From positions 62,001 through 126,000 of the forward strand of contig JAHBWY010000004.1 of the NCBI GenBank assembly GCA_019636735.1: a stretch of 64,000 bases of DNA, read 5' to 3'. This stretch comes from Phycisphaeraceae bacterium (GTDB lineage Bacteria > Planctomycetota > Phycisphaerae > Phycisphaerales > SM1A02). This document shows, one piece after another, positions 8,215-17,077 of the stretch. The notes under the pieces were generated by a model, which saw only the letters and a list, made by a program, of their open reading frames with translations, was not told where the DNA came from and ran no database searches. Positions within the stretch are counted from its first letter, which is position 1, and every line of letters begins with the position of its first letter. The position numbers were made by a program, and so were the translations under genes.

Positions 8215-9906
8215 ATGCCGCCGACTTCGTCAACCTTCGCCACCTTCATGCCGCAACTCACCATCAACGGCAAGACTTACGACTTCGAGAAAGGCGAGAC
8301 GATCCTCCAGGTCGCGCTTCGCAACGAGGTCGAGATTCCTCACTACTGCTACCACCCCGGCCTCTCGATCGTGGCCAACTGCCGCATCTGCCTGGCGGAG
8401 GTGTGGGCGCCGAACCCGAAGACCGGCAAACTCGAGCCAGGACCGAAGCTCTTTCCGACCTGCCAACACCCCGCCGCCGAGGGGCAGGTCGTCTACACGG
8501 AGAGCCCGAAGGCGATCGCCAACCAGAAGGCGGTCATGGAGTACCTGCTCATCAACCACCCGGTTGATTGCGCCGTCTGCGACCAGGCGGGTGAGTGCCA
8601 CCTTCAGGATTACAGCTACCAGTATGGCCGGGGCCAGAGCCGCTATCTCGAAGACAAGAACAAGAAGCCGAAGAAGGACCTCGGCCCGCATGTGCTTCTG
8701 TACAGCGATCGCTGCATCATGTGCACCCGTTGCGTGCGCTTCACGCGCGAGGTGACGGGCACGGGCGAACTCATGGTCGACGGCCGTGGCTCGACCGAGC
8801 AGATCGATGTCTTCCCCGGTCTCGCGATCAACAACGAGCTCTCCGGCAATGTCGTGGACATCTGCCCGGTGGGAGCACTCCTCGACAAGGACTTCCTCTT
8901 CCAGCAGCGTGTCTGGTTCCTGAAGAAGACCCCGTCGATCGATGGCCTCACCGCGAGCGGCGACAACATCTCCGTTGAGCACAATGAGGGTCGCATCTAC
9001 CGCTTCAAACCGAGGGCCAACGCTGAAGTGAACCAGTGGTGGATCACCGACGAGGTGCGCTATGGCTGGAAGTTCGTGCATCGCGAGGATCGGCTTCGAC
9101 TGCCCGGGGTGAAGGGTCGGCAGCCCTGGGTTCTCGAAGAGGCACCAGAGGCGTGGGCCACCGCGATCGATCGGGCGAATGGAGTGCTTGAAAGCGCGAT
9201 GGACGGGCGCGCCGCAGGCCGGCCGAAGCGCCTTGGTGCGGTGATCTCGCCGATGCTCAGTTGCGAGGATGCATTCCTTCTTGCTCGCTGGGTTCGCGCG
9301 ATTGATCCCGAGGCGGTGCTCGCCGTCGGACCGGTGCCGCGGCATGGCAGCGATCGCACCTTCCCCTCGGGCTTCACCGTCTGTGCGGAGAAGGCGCCAA
9401 ATGCCCGCGGTGTTCGGCGGGTCCTGAATGCGATGGACGGGAAGATCCTGGACTCGGACGCCTTCCTCGACCAGGCACGCAGCGGCTCTCTCGGCGCCGT
9501 GGTCGTCACGGGGAACTATCCGAGCGAGTGGGTGACGCCCGCGTGGTCGCAGGCGCTCGCGAAGACGCCATTCGTGCTGATCGACACGCTGCCGACTGAA
9601 CTGCTCGCGATGGCCGAAGTCGTCCTCCCCGGCGCGGCGTGGGTCGAGAAGGAGGGCTGCTTCGAGAATCGAGGCGGTCGCATGCAGGCCTTCGATCGCG
9701 CGATCGCTCCGGTCGACTTTGCGCGGGCCGAGGCGCAGATCGCGCTTGATCTCCTGGCGCACCTCGACGGCTCAATTCCCACGGCATTCCGCGCCTCTGA
9801 CACGCGGCGCGCGATGGCCAGCGCCGGGCTTGCTGGATTCCGCACGATTCACGAGGTTCCCGCGCAGGCCACCGCGGAACCGGACATGGTCTATCTCGAG
9901 CTATGA
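8215..9906 (+). CDS. nuoG: NADH-quinone oxidoreductase subunit G-like iron-sulfur protein
   Basis: A complex I NuoG-type electron-transfer subunit of 563 residues. The N-terminal 2Fe-2S ferredoxin domain has Cys in HYCYHPGLSIVANCRIC and PTCQHP. The NuoG His/Cys 4Fe-4S region follows (NHPVDCAVCDQAGECHLQDY). Next comes SDRCIMCTRCVRF with a distal Cys in VVDICPVGAL. The C-terminal part resembles a shortened molybdopterin-oxidoreductase domain. It is much shorter than E. coli NuoG (about 900 residues). An ATG at 8248 (MPQLTINGKTYDF) starts right at the ferredoxin domain and may be the true start; neither has a Shine-Dalgarno site. No other nuo gene is adjacent, so the other subunits must be elsewhere, or this is a related NADH dehydrogenase or hydrogenase subunit. 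Confidence 0.88.
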   Translation: MPPTSSTFATFMPQLTINGKTYDFEKGETILQVALRNEVEIPHYCYHPGLSIVANCRICLAEVWAPNPKTGKLEPGPKLFPTCQHPAAEGQVVYTESPKAIANQKAVMEYLLINHPVDCAVCDQAGECHLQDYSYQYGRGQSRYLEDKNKKPKKDLGPHVLLYSDRCIMCTRCVRFTREVTGTGELMVDGRGSTEQIDVFPGLAINNELSGNVVDICPVGALLDKDFLFQQRVWFLKKTPSIDGLTASGDNISVEHNEGRIYRFKPRANAEVNQWWITDEVRYGWKFVHREDRLRLPGVKGRQPWVLEEAPEAWATAIDRANGVLESAMDGRAAGRPKRLGAVISPMLSCEDAFLLARWVRAIDPEAVLAVGPVPRHGSDRTFPSGFTVCAEKAPNARGVRRVLNAMDGKILDSDAFLDQARSGSLGAVVVTGNYPSEWVTPAWSQALAKTPFVLIDTLPTELLAMAEVVLPGAAWVEKEGCFENRGGRMQAFDRAIAPVDFARAEAQIALDLLAHLDGSIPTAFRASDTRRAMASAGLAGFRTIHEVPAQATAEPDMVYLEL

Positions 9907-10508
9907 GCGCCCTTCACCCCGCGCCGACGGCGCACCCTGTTCACGAACTCATCGCCGGTCGGTGGAGTCCCTATGTGTTCGACGAGCGGCCCATACCCGC
10001 CGCCGATCTCCATGCGATCTTTGAAGCGGCGCGATGGGCGCCGTCGTCATTCAACGAGCAGCCATGGCGCTTCATTGTGGCGACGAAGAGTGACTCCGAG
10101 GCGTTCGGCCGCATCCTCTCCTGTCTGGTCGATGCAAACCAGGCGTGGGCGAAGCACGCGCCAGTGCTGGCGCTCGGCTGCTACATGCGGAAGTTCGCGA
10201 AGAATGGCCAGGAGAACAAGGCGGCGGCGCATGATCTTGGGCAGGCGGCTGCGCTTCTCTCGATCGAGGCAGTGTCGCGCGGAGTCGCGGTCCACCAGAT
10301 GATCGGCATTCTCCCCGACCGAGCGCGTGAACTCTTCGCGGTGCCCGCCGATGCCGAGGTTCTCACGGCGCTCGCGCTCGGCGTTCCGCTCCATCCGTCA
10401 GAAGGCCAAGGTGATCTCGCGTCGCGCGATTCATCCCGGCGACCACGGCAGTCGCTTTCCCAGATCGTCTTCGGCGATGGATGGGGCAAGGCCGGACCCG
10501 TGCGCTGA
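9903..10508 (+). CDS. Nitroreductase-family flavoprotein
   Basis: A 201-residue protein overlapping the nuoG stop by 4 nt (ATGA), so it is translationally coupled. Family features include the early RWSPYVFDERPIP segment, FEAARWAPSSFNEQPWRFIV (FMN-binding Arg/Ser region and dimer contact) and GVAVHQMIGI in the central helix. Such enzymes use NAD(P)H and FMN to reduce quinones, nitro compounds or other electrophiles. The physiological substrate cannot be read from the sequence. Coupling to an NADH-oxidising subunit gene suggests a redox role. Confidence 0.88.
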   Translation: MSALHPAPTAHPVHELIAGRWSPYVFDERPIPAADLHAIFEAARWAPSSFNEQPWRFIVATKSDSEAFGRILSCLVDANQAWAKHAPVLALGCYMRKFAKNGQENKAAAHDLGQAAALLSIEAVSRGVAVHQMIGILPDRARELFAVPADAEVLTALALGVPLHPSEGQGDLASRDSSRRPRQSLSQIVFGDGWGKAGPVR

Positions 10509-10554
10509 GCGCGCCAGAGCCACGAGGCAATCTGCGCAAGAAGGGCCCTCTTTG

Positions 10555-11262
10555 TCACGAGGGATCGAAGAAGTCGATCTTCGCCGAGGCGAGGTCGTAC
10601 ATCGCCCCGGCGAGTTCAACGCGCCCTCGATCGATGAGCGCCCGCAGCAGGGGGCTCTCGCGGCGGATTGACTCCATGGTGATCGCGACATTTGTCCGGG
10701 CAACCGCGTTCACGAAGTCGGGGTTGTCGGCGCTTCGATGGCCGTCAAACGGCGTCGCCTGGATGGCCGGGCTGATGCGACCAAGCAACGAGCTGAAGTG
10801 CCCCATCGTCACACCGGCGACCGCGCTGGTGACCGCGCTGCACCCGGTGTGGCCCATCACCAAGATGACCTTGGCCCCGGCGATGCTGCATGCGAACTCC
10901 ACGCTGCCAAGCACCTCGGGCACGACGACATTGCCGGCGAGTCGTGCATTTAGAACCTGCCCGATGCCGAGATCCATGATGATCTCCGCAGGCGCGCGGG
11001 AGTCGATGCAGGTGAGGAGGATGGCCGCCGGATACTGGGCACCGACGCTCGCGGCCTGTTCATGCAGGAAGTCTCGGTTGAGCGGGGTCCCCCGACGAAA
11101 GCGATCATTACCCGCCCGCATCATGTTGATGATCTCGCGCGGCGTCATGGCGTCGCGCTCCTCTCGCGTCATGAGGTGCGGTGCACCGCAGGCCGATCGT
11201 GGTCGGGCCGAGGCATCCGAAGAGTGCGGGGGGCGACGGGGGAGTGAGGCGTCGGTGGGCAT
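10555..11262 (-). CDS. Beta-class carbonic anhydrase
   Basis: Interconverts CO2 and bicarbonate. The zinc-site motifs are present: LLTCIDSR (Cys plus the Asp-Arg dyad) and GHTGCSAV (His and Cys). Length is 235 residues from the first ATG. The first 30 residues are low-complexity and ATG 11172 (MTREERDAMTPREI) is an equally good start. Neither has a clear ribosome site. It is transcribed away from the FG-GAP gene and converges with the nitroreductase gene. Confidence 0.93.
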   Translation of the reverse strand: MPTDASLPRRPPHSSDASARPRSACGAPHLMTREERDAMTPREIINMMRAGNDRFRRGTPLNRDFLHEQAASVGAQYPAAILLTCIDSRAPAEIIMDLGIGQVLNARLAGNVVVPEVLGSVEFACSIAGAKVILVMGHTGCSAVTSAVAGVTMGHFSSLLGRISPAIQATPFDGHRSADNPDFVNAVARTNVAITMESIRRESPLLRALIDRGRVELAGAMYDLASAKIDFFDPS

Positions 11263-11315
11263 CGAGTGGGTTCGGCCGTTGACAGGCCACGAAGGTCTTG
11301 CAACGGACGATTGGC

Positions 11316-11325
11316 AGGATAGGCT
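11316..11325. promoter_or_regulatory. Overlapping divergent -10 elements (carbonic anhydrase / FG-GAP gene)
   Basis: AGGATAGGCT gives TATCCT on the minus strand (11321-11316) and TAGGCT on the plus strand (11320-11325). For the plus direction, TTGCAA at 11298-11303 is a possible -35 with a 16-nt spacer. Both transcripts would have leaders of about 50 nt. Confidence 0.45.
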
Positions 11326-11381
11326 TTTCCTGTTGCTCAGGCCCTTCTCGTGGCAGGGCTTGGGCGCGTGGGAGGTCCATC

Positions 11382-13169
11382 ATGACGAATCGCGCGCGCG
11401 TCGTGGTTCCGTTCCGCTCGGTCTGGCGCTGGGGTGGAGCGTTGTCGACATGGGCGCTCATCACCTCGGTGACCCATGCAGGGGGTGGCCTGACCTTCAC
11501 CGATGTGACCGCTGCAAGCGGCGTCATCGCGAGGCATGACCCCTCGGGCGCGCTGCTCTTTGCGCCGAGCATCATCGCGGATCTCATTGGTCCGGTGGTC
11601 GTCGGTGACTTCAACAACGACGGCTGGCAGGACATCTTCTTCGTCTCGAGCGGGAAGCAGCCCGATCGCCTCTTCATCAACAATGGCGATGGCACCTTCA
11701 CCGACCGCGCGGCGGAGTGGGGGGTGGCGGTCAAGCACATGGGGCTCTCCGCCTGCGTGGGTGACTATGACGGCGATGGCTGGCTCGACATTTTCGTGAC
11801 GAGCGGAGGGCTTGACGGTTCGCCCCTCGCCAAGGGCAAGCATCGTCTCTATCGCAATCTGAACGGGAGCGGCTTTGAGGAAGTGGCGCAGGCCGCGGGT
11901 GTTGCGACCGCATCGCCCTTCATCGCCGATGGCCTCGGCTGCGCCTTCGGCGACTTCGATCTCGATGGCGACCTCGATCTCTTCGTGGCCGGCTACTTCA
12001 TCGTCGGCAAGGGCAATCGACTCTTCCGCAACAACGGCAACGGCACCTTCACCGATGTCTCCGCGCCCGCGGGCTTTCAACCGCTGCCGATTCATGGCTT
12101 CTCACCCCGGTTCGTCGACATGGACGGCGATCGCTACCCCGAGCTCCTGATTGCCGCGGACTTCCACACCTCGAAGTACTTCGTGAACAACATGAATGGC
12201 ACCTTTACGAACGCGACGCTGTCGAGCGGCACGGGGACCGATGACAACGGCATGGGGTCCGTCGTTGCCGATCTTGACGGCGATGGCCGTTTCGACTGGT
12301 TTGTCACGAGCATCTGGGCCGTGGGCAGCCCGGAGACGCCGGGGACGGGCAACCGCCTCTATCGGAACATGGGCAACCACGCCTATCTCGATGTGACCGT
12401 GGCGAGCGGCGTGCTGAATGGCAACTGGGCCTGGGGCGCGACGGCGGTTGACCTGAATCACAACGGCTCGCTTGATCTGGTGCAGGCCAACGGCTGGATC
12501 ACCTCGCCACAGTTTCAGAATCAGCCGACTCGAGTGTGGATCAATGACGGCACTGGCGGATTCACTGAACAGGCGGCCGCGACGGGCCTCTGGCACACGC
12601 TCTCGGGACGAGGAGTGCTGTCATTCGACTTCGACAACGATGGTGATCGCGATGTCCTGATCGCTGCGAGCAAGGACTTCCTGAAGCTCTATCGAAATGA
12701 CCTCATTGCACCGGGCGGCTCCATGGCGGGGCGACACTGGCTGCGCGTCGAGATCGACTCCCGCGGATCACCGCGCGTGGCGCCCTTTGGCATCGGGACG
12801 CGCATTGAACTTCTGGCCAGCGGGCGCCGCCAGTTTCGCTTCATCGACGGCGGAACGAACTTCCAGTCACAGGATGAGCTCGCCGCGCACTTCGGTCTCG
12901 GCTCCGCTGAGGTGGTCGACGAGCTTCGATTGCTCTGGAGCGACGGGACGACGACGCTGCTGCGAGATGTCGCCGCGGACCAGCGCCTGACCATTGCGAT
13001 CAAGCGTCGCTGCGATCTCGACCGAGACGATCGTGTCAACGGCGCGGATCTGGCCATCCTGCTGGGGCACTGGGGAGAGATCGACGACACCGACCCCATC
13101 GACCTCAATGCCGATGGTGCGGTGAACGGCGCGGATCTTCTTCTGCTGCTTGCGAACTGGGGGTGGTGA
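11382..13169 (+). CDS. Secreted FG-GAP/VCBS repeat protein with ASPIC/UnbV domain and dockerin-like C-terminus
   Basis: A 595-residue exported protein. The ATG at 11382 has GGAGG 6 nt upstream. A signal segment ends near THAGGG. Seven calcium-binding FG-GAP-type repeats follow: FNNDGWQD, YDGDGWLD, FDLDGDLD, MDGDRYPE, LDGDGRFD, LNHNGSLD and FDNDGDRD, consistent with a seven-bladed propeller. An ASPIC/UnbV region (VDELRLLWSDGTTTLLRDV) comes next. The last 50 residues contain two dockerin-like calcium motifs, LDRDDRVNGADLAILLGHWG and LNADGAVNGADLLLLLANWG. Such tails are frequent on secreted planctomycete proteins. Partner and ligand are unknown; attachment or carbohydrate binding at the surface is an inference. 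Confidence 0.88.
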   Translation: MTNRARVVVPFRSVWRWGGALSTWALITSVTHAGGGLTFTDVTAASGVIARHDPSGALLFAPSIIADLIGPVVVGDFNNDGWQDIFFVSSGKQPDRLFINNGDGTFTDRAAEWGVAVKHMGLSACVGDYDGDGWLDIFVTSGGLDGSPLAKGKHRLYRNLNGSGFEEVAQAAGVATASPFIADGLGCAFGDFDLDGDLDLFVAGYFIVGKGNRLFRNNGNGTFTDVSAPAGFQPLPIHGFSPRFVDMDGDRYPELLIAADFHTSKYFVNNMNGTFTNATLSSGTGTDDNGMGSVVADLDGDGRFDWFVTSIWAVGSPETPGTGNRLYRNMGNHAYLDVTVASGVLNGNWAWGATAVDLNHNGSLDLVQANGWITSPQFQNQPTRVWINDGTGGFTEQAAATGLWHTLSGRGVLSFDFDNDGDRDVLIAASKDFLKLYRNDLIAPGGSMAGRHWLRVEIDSRGSPRVAPFGIGTRIELLASGRRQFRFIDGGTNFQSQDELAAHFGLGSAEVVDELRLLWSDGTTTLLRDVAADQRLTIAIKRRCDLDRDDRVNGADLAILLGHWGEIDDTDPIDLNADGAVNGADLLLLLANWGW

Positions 13170-13176
13170 AGGCGCA

Positions 13177-13214
13177 CGCTCGTCGACGGGTCGCAAGGAC
13201 CACGCCGACGAGCG
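13177..13214. terminator. Candidate bidirectional hairpin between convergent genes
   Basis: A perfect 9-bp inverted repeat, CGCTCGTCG with CGACGAGCG, with a 20-nt loop. It sits between the stop of the FG-GAP gene and the stop of the His-rich lipoprotein gene. No T-run follows, so intrinsic termination is uncertain. Confidence 0.4.
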
Positions 13215-13229
13215 AACGCCGCAGCACGC

Positions 13230-13829
13230 TCAGTGTGAGAGTGAGAACGAGAGAAGGGTCGTGCGGCCCGCTCCTTCGAGTTCAGCCCAGATCTTGGCAT
13301 CGGGGGGAAGCGGATCGGGCACTTCGACATGGGCGTGCCACTCCTTGGTGGCGCCATCCTTCTCAAGGTCGGCGAGCACCTTCAGGGCGCCTCGGCCATC
13401 CTCGCTTCCGATCCAGAGTCGCACGGTGGTGGGGGGCGGCGCATCGGCTTGACTCGGGTCGATGTCCTCGTCGGCCATCCGCATGAGGATGATGTCGACG
13501 GCAATGTCACCGCCGGGGGTCACGGGCCCTTCGTCGCGCGTGGCGATGATCGTCCACGGCGACACCGAGACCTGTCCGAGCTCGATCGATGGCCCATGGT
13601 GATGTCCGCCCGACATGCCCTCGCCATGTCCGTGATCGTGGCCGTCGCCATGACCATGACCGTCGCCGTGGTCATGATCGTGCCCGTGATCGTTCGACTT
13701 GGTGGGGGTCGACTTCTGAGCGTCGTTCGCCTTGGTGTCGGGCTCCCGGGAGCACGCAGCGGCCGTCAGCACAACTCCGAGGGTCAGGGCGAAGGTCAGG
13801 CGAACGCGACTCGAATGGTGTTCTCGCAT
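13230..13829 (-). CDS. His-rich metal-binding lipoprotein, end of RND efflux operon
   Basis: A 199-residue protein with a lipoprotein signal (LTLGVVLTAAAC, lipobox AAC) and a GGAG site 7 nt before the ATG. The segment at about residues 47-80 is dominated by His, Asp and Gly (HGHDHDHGDGHGHGDGHDHG, then HHHG), a likely reservoir for Zn, Co, Ni or Cu. The C-terminal part looks like a small beta domain (VRLWIGSEDGRGALKVLADL). It begins 36 nt after the RND pump gene on the same strand. It probably captures metal in the periplasm or at the membrane for or beside the pump. Confidence 0.8.
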   Translation of the reverse strand: MREHHSSRVRLTFALTLGVVLTAAACSREPDTKANDAQKSTPTKSNDHGHDHDHGDGHGHGDGHDHGHGEGMSGGHHHGPSIELGQVSVSPWTIIATRDEGPVTPGGDIAVDIILMRMADEDIDPSQADAPPPTTVRLWIGSEDGRGALKVLADLEKDGATKEWHAHVEVPDPLPPDAKIWAELEGAGRTTLLSFSLSH

Positions 13830-13865
13830 GGATCTCTCCTTTGAGGGGCAGCATACGCCCCGGAT

Positions 13866-16800
13866 TCATCGACGAACGAACGCCTCGCGCGGCACGCGAC
13901 GCACGAGGGCATATCCCACCGGCACGACGACAAGATTGAGAAGCGTGGAAGACATCAGCCCTCCAAGAACAACGATCGCCATCGGCGCGAGCAGTTCGCT
14001 GCCGGGGCGGCCCGCGGCGAGCGCCAAAGGCAGCAAGCCCAGCGCAGCGCTCAGCGCCGTCATCAGGATCGGCGAGAGGCGCTCCAGCGAACCTCGAAGA
14101 ATGACCTCGGCGGGTGGACAGTGCTCCACCACGGCCAGATGGCGATAGTGATTGACCAGTAGAAGACCGTTGCGAAGGGCGATGCCGAAGAGCGTGATGA
14201 AACCGACCATGCTGGCGATGGAAATCACCGGCACCGGCGCTGACGAGAGGCCGAGCAGGGCAGCGCTCGTCGCCAGTGGACCGGCGCCGCTCGTGCCAAG
14301 GATCGACTCGGCGACGATGATGGCTGCGATACCCCCGATGAGGCCGAGCGGCAAGTTCACCATGACGAGAAGAGCCACCGCGGTCGAACCAGTCGCAATG
14401 CGAAGCAGCACCACCATCACGAGCAGGACGGCGAGGCCGCCGAGAAGCAGCCTCTTGGCAGCGCTCTCTCTTGCTTCGAATTGACCGCCGTACTCGACGG
14501 TGGCGCCCCGAGCGTGCACGATGGGGTCGACCACTTGTCGCACCTCTTCGACCAGATCGCCGAGATTGTGACCGTCGGAGACATTCAAAGAGACCACCGC
14601 CTTGCGTCGCCCCCCCTCGCGCGTGATGGCGCCGCTGGTCATTTCGGGATCGATGTCGGCGATCTCGTTCAGGCGCACCATCGCACCGCGGTCGTTGCGC
14701 AGAAGGAGATCACGCACCTGCTGGATCGTCTGTCGCTCACCTTCGGCGAGGCGCACCGTAATCGCGAGACGGCGATGGCCGTCGGTGACCTCGGCCACCC
14801 TCGCGCCGTGCAGCGCCGACTGCACCTGCCGTGCAGCCGAGGCTGGAGTCAGACCGGCCGCGGCGAGATCCGCGCGACGGAAGCGGATGGAGAGCGAGGG
14901 AATCAGCATCTCTCGATTGGCGGTGACATCGCGCGCGCCGGGCATGGGCTTGAGCGCGCCCTCGATGCTGCGGGCCAGTTCGCGCAGTGTTGGCAGATCC
15001 TCGCCATAGACATTGATGGCGATCGCCGCCGGCGTGCCCGAGAGAATGTGCGAGAGTCGATGCTCGATCGGCTGGCCGATCTGCACTGATAGTCCCGGCA
15101 CATCGGTGATGACCTCGGCGACTGCGCGGCGGACGACATTCACATTGGCATCAGGCAGCAGCGCGATATCGATCTCGCTGTTGAAGACAGGCTCGGCGTG
15201 TTCATCGCGCTCGGCGCGGCCGGTGCGCCGCGTCACCGTCGCGACACCATCAATCCCGAGGAGGCGCTGCTCAACCATTCGGGCGGCGCGATCGGTCTCG
15301 TCGAGCGAGGTTCCCGGTGGGGCCGAGACGAAGACCGTCAGTGATCCTTCATTGAACGATGGAAGAAAGGAGGTGCCGAAGCGCGCGGCGGTCATGAGCG
15401 ACATGAGCGTCATGACGATCGCGCCCGCCACCACCCAGAAGCGATGCCGCAGCGACCATCGAAGCGATGGTTCGTAGAGGCGCTTGAGTCGAGCCACGAC
15501 CCAGCCATCACCGTGGCTTCGACTGGCCGAGCCCATCCTTGCACCGCGCTTGACGAGGCCTCCGAGGAAGAGGCTGCACGCCGCGGGAGTCACCGTCAGC
15601 GCCACCAGCAGCGAGGCGACAATCGACACCACATAGGTGATCCCCAGCGGTCGGAAGAAGCGACCTTCGACTCCCTCGAGAGCAAAGAGCGGCGCGAACA
15701 CGACGACGATGATGACCGTGGCCATCACCATCGCGGGCCGGATCTCGTTGCTCGCCTGAAGCACCACCTGGGCGGTCGAGAGGCGATCCGCCTCGGCGCG
15801 CCCGGCATTCTCGCGAAGGCGCCGATAGACATTCTCAACATCGATGATCGCGTCATCGACCAGCACGCCGACGGCGACCGCGAGGCCGCCGAGGGTCATC
15901 ACATTGAGCGTCAGGCCCATGCCGTCCATGACGAGGAGCGCCGCAGCCAGTGACAGCGGCAGCGCCGCCAGCGTGATGAGCGTGGTGCGCACATTCAACA
16001 GGAAGAGCACCAGCACCACGGAGACGATGATCACGGCATCGCGAAGCACCTTCATCAGGTTGGAGACGGAGCGTTCGATGAAGTCCGACTGCCTGAAGAC
16101 GCGTCGCTCGAGAACAACGCCCTTCGGCGCCGCGGCCATCAGGCGGTCGAGAGCCCGGTCCACGGAACGGGTCAGCGCCAGCGTGTTCGTGCCGGGCGAC
16201 TTCTGTACCGAGAGCACCACCGCCGGGCGGCCCTGGCTCGCCGCGGTGCCGCGCTGCGGTGCGGGACCGAGGCGCACCTCGGCCACTTCACCCAGGCGCA
16301 CCGGTGTGCCTCCGCGCCGCTCGACCAGAGTGTCCGCGAGGTCGCGGGCGCTCGTGACACGCGCACTTTGGCGAATCGGAAGCTCTCGTCGGTCAACATC
16401 TCGAAGGAAGCCGGCACTGGAGGTGTCGTGCGCCGCCGCTGCCGCGCTCACGATGTCATCGACGGAGAGGCCCATGAGCCCAAGGCGCTCGGGGTCGAGA
16501 TTGACCTGATACTCAGGCAGCTCTCCTCCGATCACGGACACCTGAGCGACACCGGGAACGGCGAGCAGCAGGCGCCTGAGGTCGAACTCCGACCACGCTC
16601 GGAGCTCGAGGTCGGAGACGGTGCCGTCCGGCGAGGAGACGGCAAGCAGCATGATCTCGCCGGTGATCGAAGTGATCGGCGTCATTTCCGCATGCGCGCC
16701 GGGTGGAAGCGCATCGCGGATGGCCGTAAGCCGCTCCGTCACGAACTGCCGGGCGCGCAGAATGTCCTCACCCCACCCGAACTCAACCCAGATGAGGCCA

Positions 16801-17069
16801 AGCGATGGTGCGCTCGCACTTCGGACGCGCCGAACTCCGGGCAGCCCCAGCATGGAGGCCTCGATCGGCACGGTGACCGCCTGTTCCACCTCGTCGGCGG
16901 CCAGTCCCGGGGCCTCGGTGAGGAGCACCACCGTGGGTGCGTTCAGCTCGGGAAAGACATCGACGGGCATCTCCGGCAGGCGCACGACGGCCCATGCCAG
17001 AAGCGCCCCGGCGAGGAGCAGCACCACCGACGCGTGGTGAATCGAGAATGCAATCAGGTGTCGAAGCAT
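13866..17069 (-). CDS. RND-family efflux permease, heavy-metal (CzcA/CusA) type
   Basis: A 1067-residue inner-membrane proton/substrate antiporter, the motor of a tripartite pump. The N-terminus LRHLIAFSIHHASVVLLLAG, paired periplasmic loops and two six-helix bundles match the family. The proton-relay helix reads GVLVDDAIIDVENVYRR (near residue 400), unlike CzcA (DFG...DGAV) or CusA (MVDAAIVMIEN). The ion therefore cannot be assigned from this motif. GAGGAG precedes the ATG. The fusion-protein gene ends 8 nt upstream and the His-rich lipoprotein gene follows. Confidence 0.93.
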   Translation of the reverse strand: MLRHLIAFSIHHASVVLLLAGALLAWAVVRLPEMPVDVFPELNAPTVVLLTEAPGLAADEVEQAVTVPIEASMLGLPGVRRVRSASAPSLGLIWVEFGWGEDILRARQFVTERLTAIRDALPPGAHAEMTPITSITGEIMLLAVSSPDGTVSDLELRAWSEFDLRRLLLAVPGVAQVSVIGGELPEYQVNLDPERLGLMGLSVDDIVSAAAAAHDTSSAGFLRDVDRRELPIRQSARVTSARDLADTLVERRGGTPVRLGEVAEVRLGPAPQRGTAASQGRPAVVLSVQKSPGTNTLALTRSVDRALDRLMAAAPKGVVLERRVFRQSDFIERSVSNLMKVLRDAVIIVSVVLVLFLLNVRTTLITLAALPLSLAAALLVMDGMGLTLNVMTLGGLAVAVGVLVDDAIIDVENVYRRLRENAGRAEADRLSTAQVVLQASNEIRPAMVMATVIIVVVFAPLFALEGVEGRFFRPLGITYVVSIVASLLVALTVTPAACSLFLGGLVKRGARMGSASRSHGDGWVVARLKRLYEPSLRWSLRHRFWVVAGAIVMTLMSLMTAARFGTSFLPSFNEGSLTVFVSAPPGTSLDETDRAARMVEQRLLGIDGVATVTRRTGRAERDEHAEPVFNSEIDIALLPDANVNVVRRAVAEVITDVPGLSVQIGQPIEHRLSHILSGTPAAIAINVYGEDLPTLRELARSIEGALKPMPGARDVTANREMLIPSLSIRFRRADLAAAGLTPASAARQVQSALHGARVAEVTDGHRRLAITVRLAEGERQTIQQVRDLLLRNDRGAMVRLNEIADIDPEMTSGAITREGGRRKAVVSLNVSDGHNLGDLVEEVRQVVDPIVHARGATVEYGGQFEARESAAKRLLLGGLAVLLVMVVLLRIATGSTAVALLVMVNLPLGLIGGIAAIIVAESILGTSGAGPLATSAALLGLSSAPVPVISIASMVGFITLFGIALRNGLLLVNHYRHLAVVEHCPPAEVILRGSLERLSPILMTALSAALGLLPLALAAGRPGSELLAPMAIVVLGGLMSSTLLNLVVVPVGYALVRRVPREAFVRR

Positions 17070-17077
17070 GCCTCTCC

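Noticed and set aside
8230-9762. Open frame of about 510 codons antisense to nuoG
   Set aside because: Overlaps the well-supported Fe-S protein; product lacks motifs.
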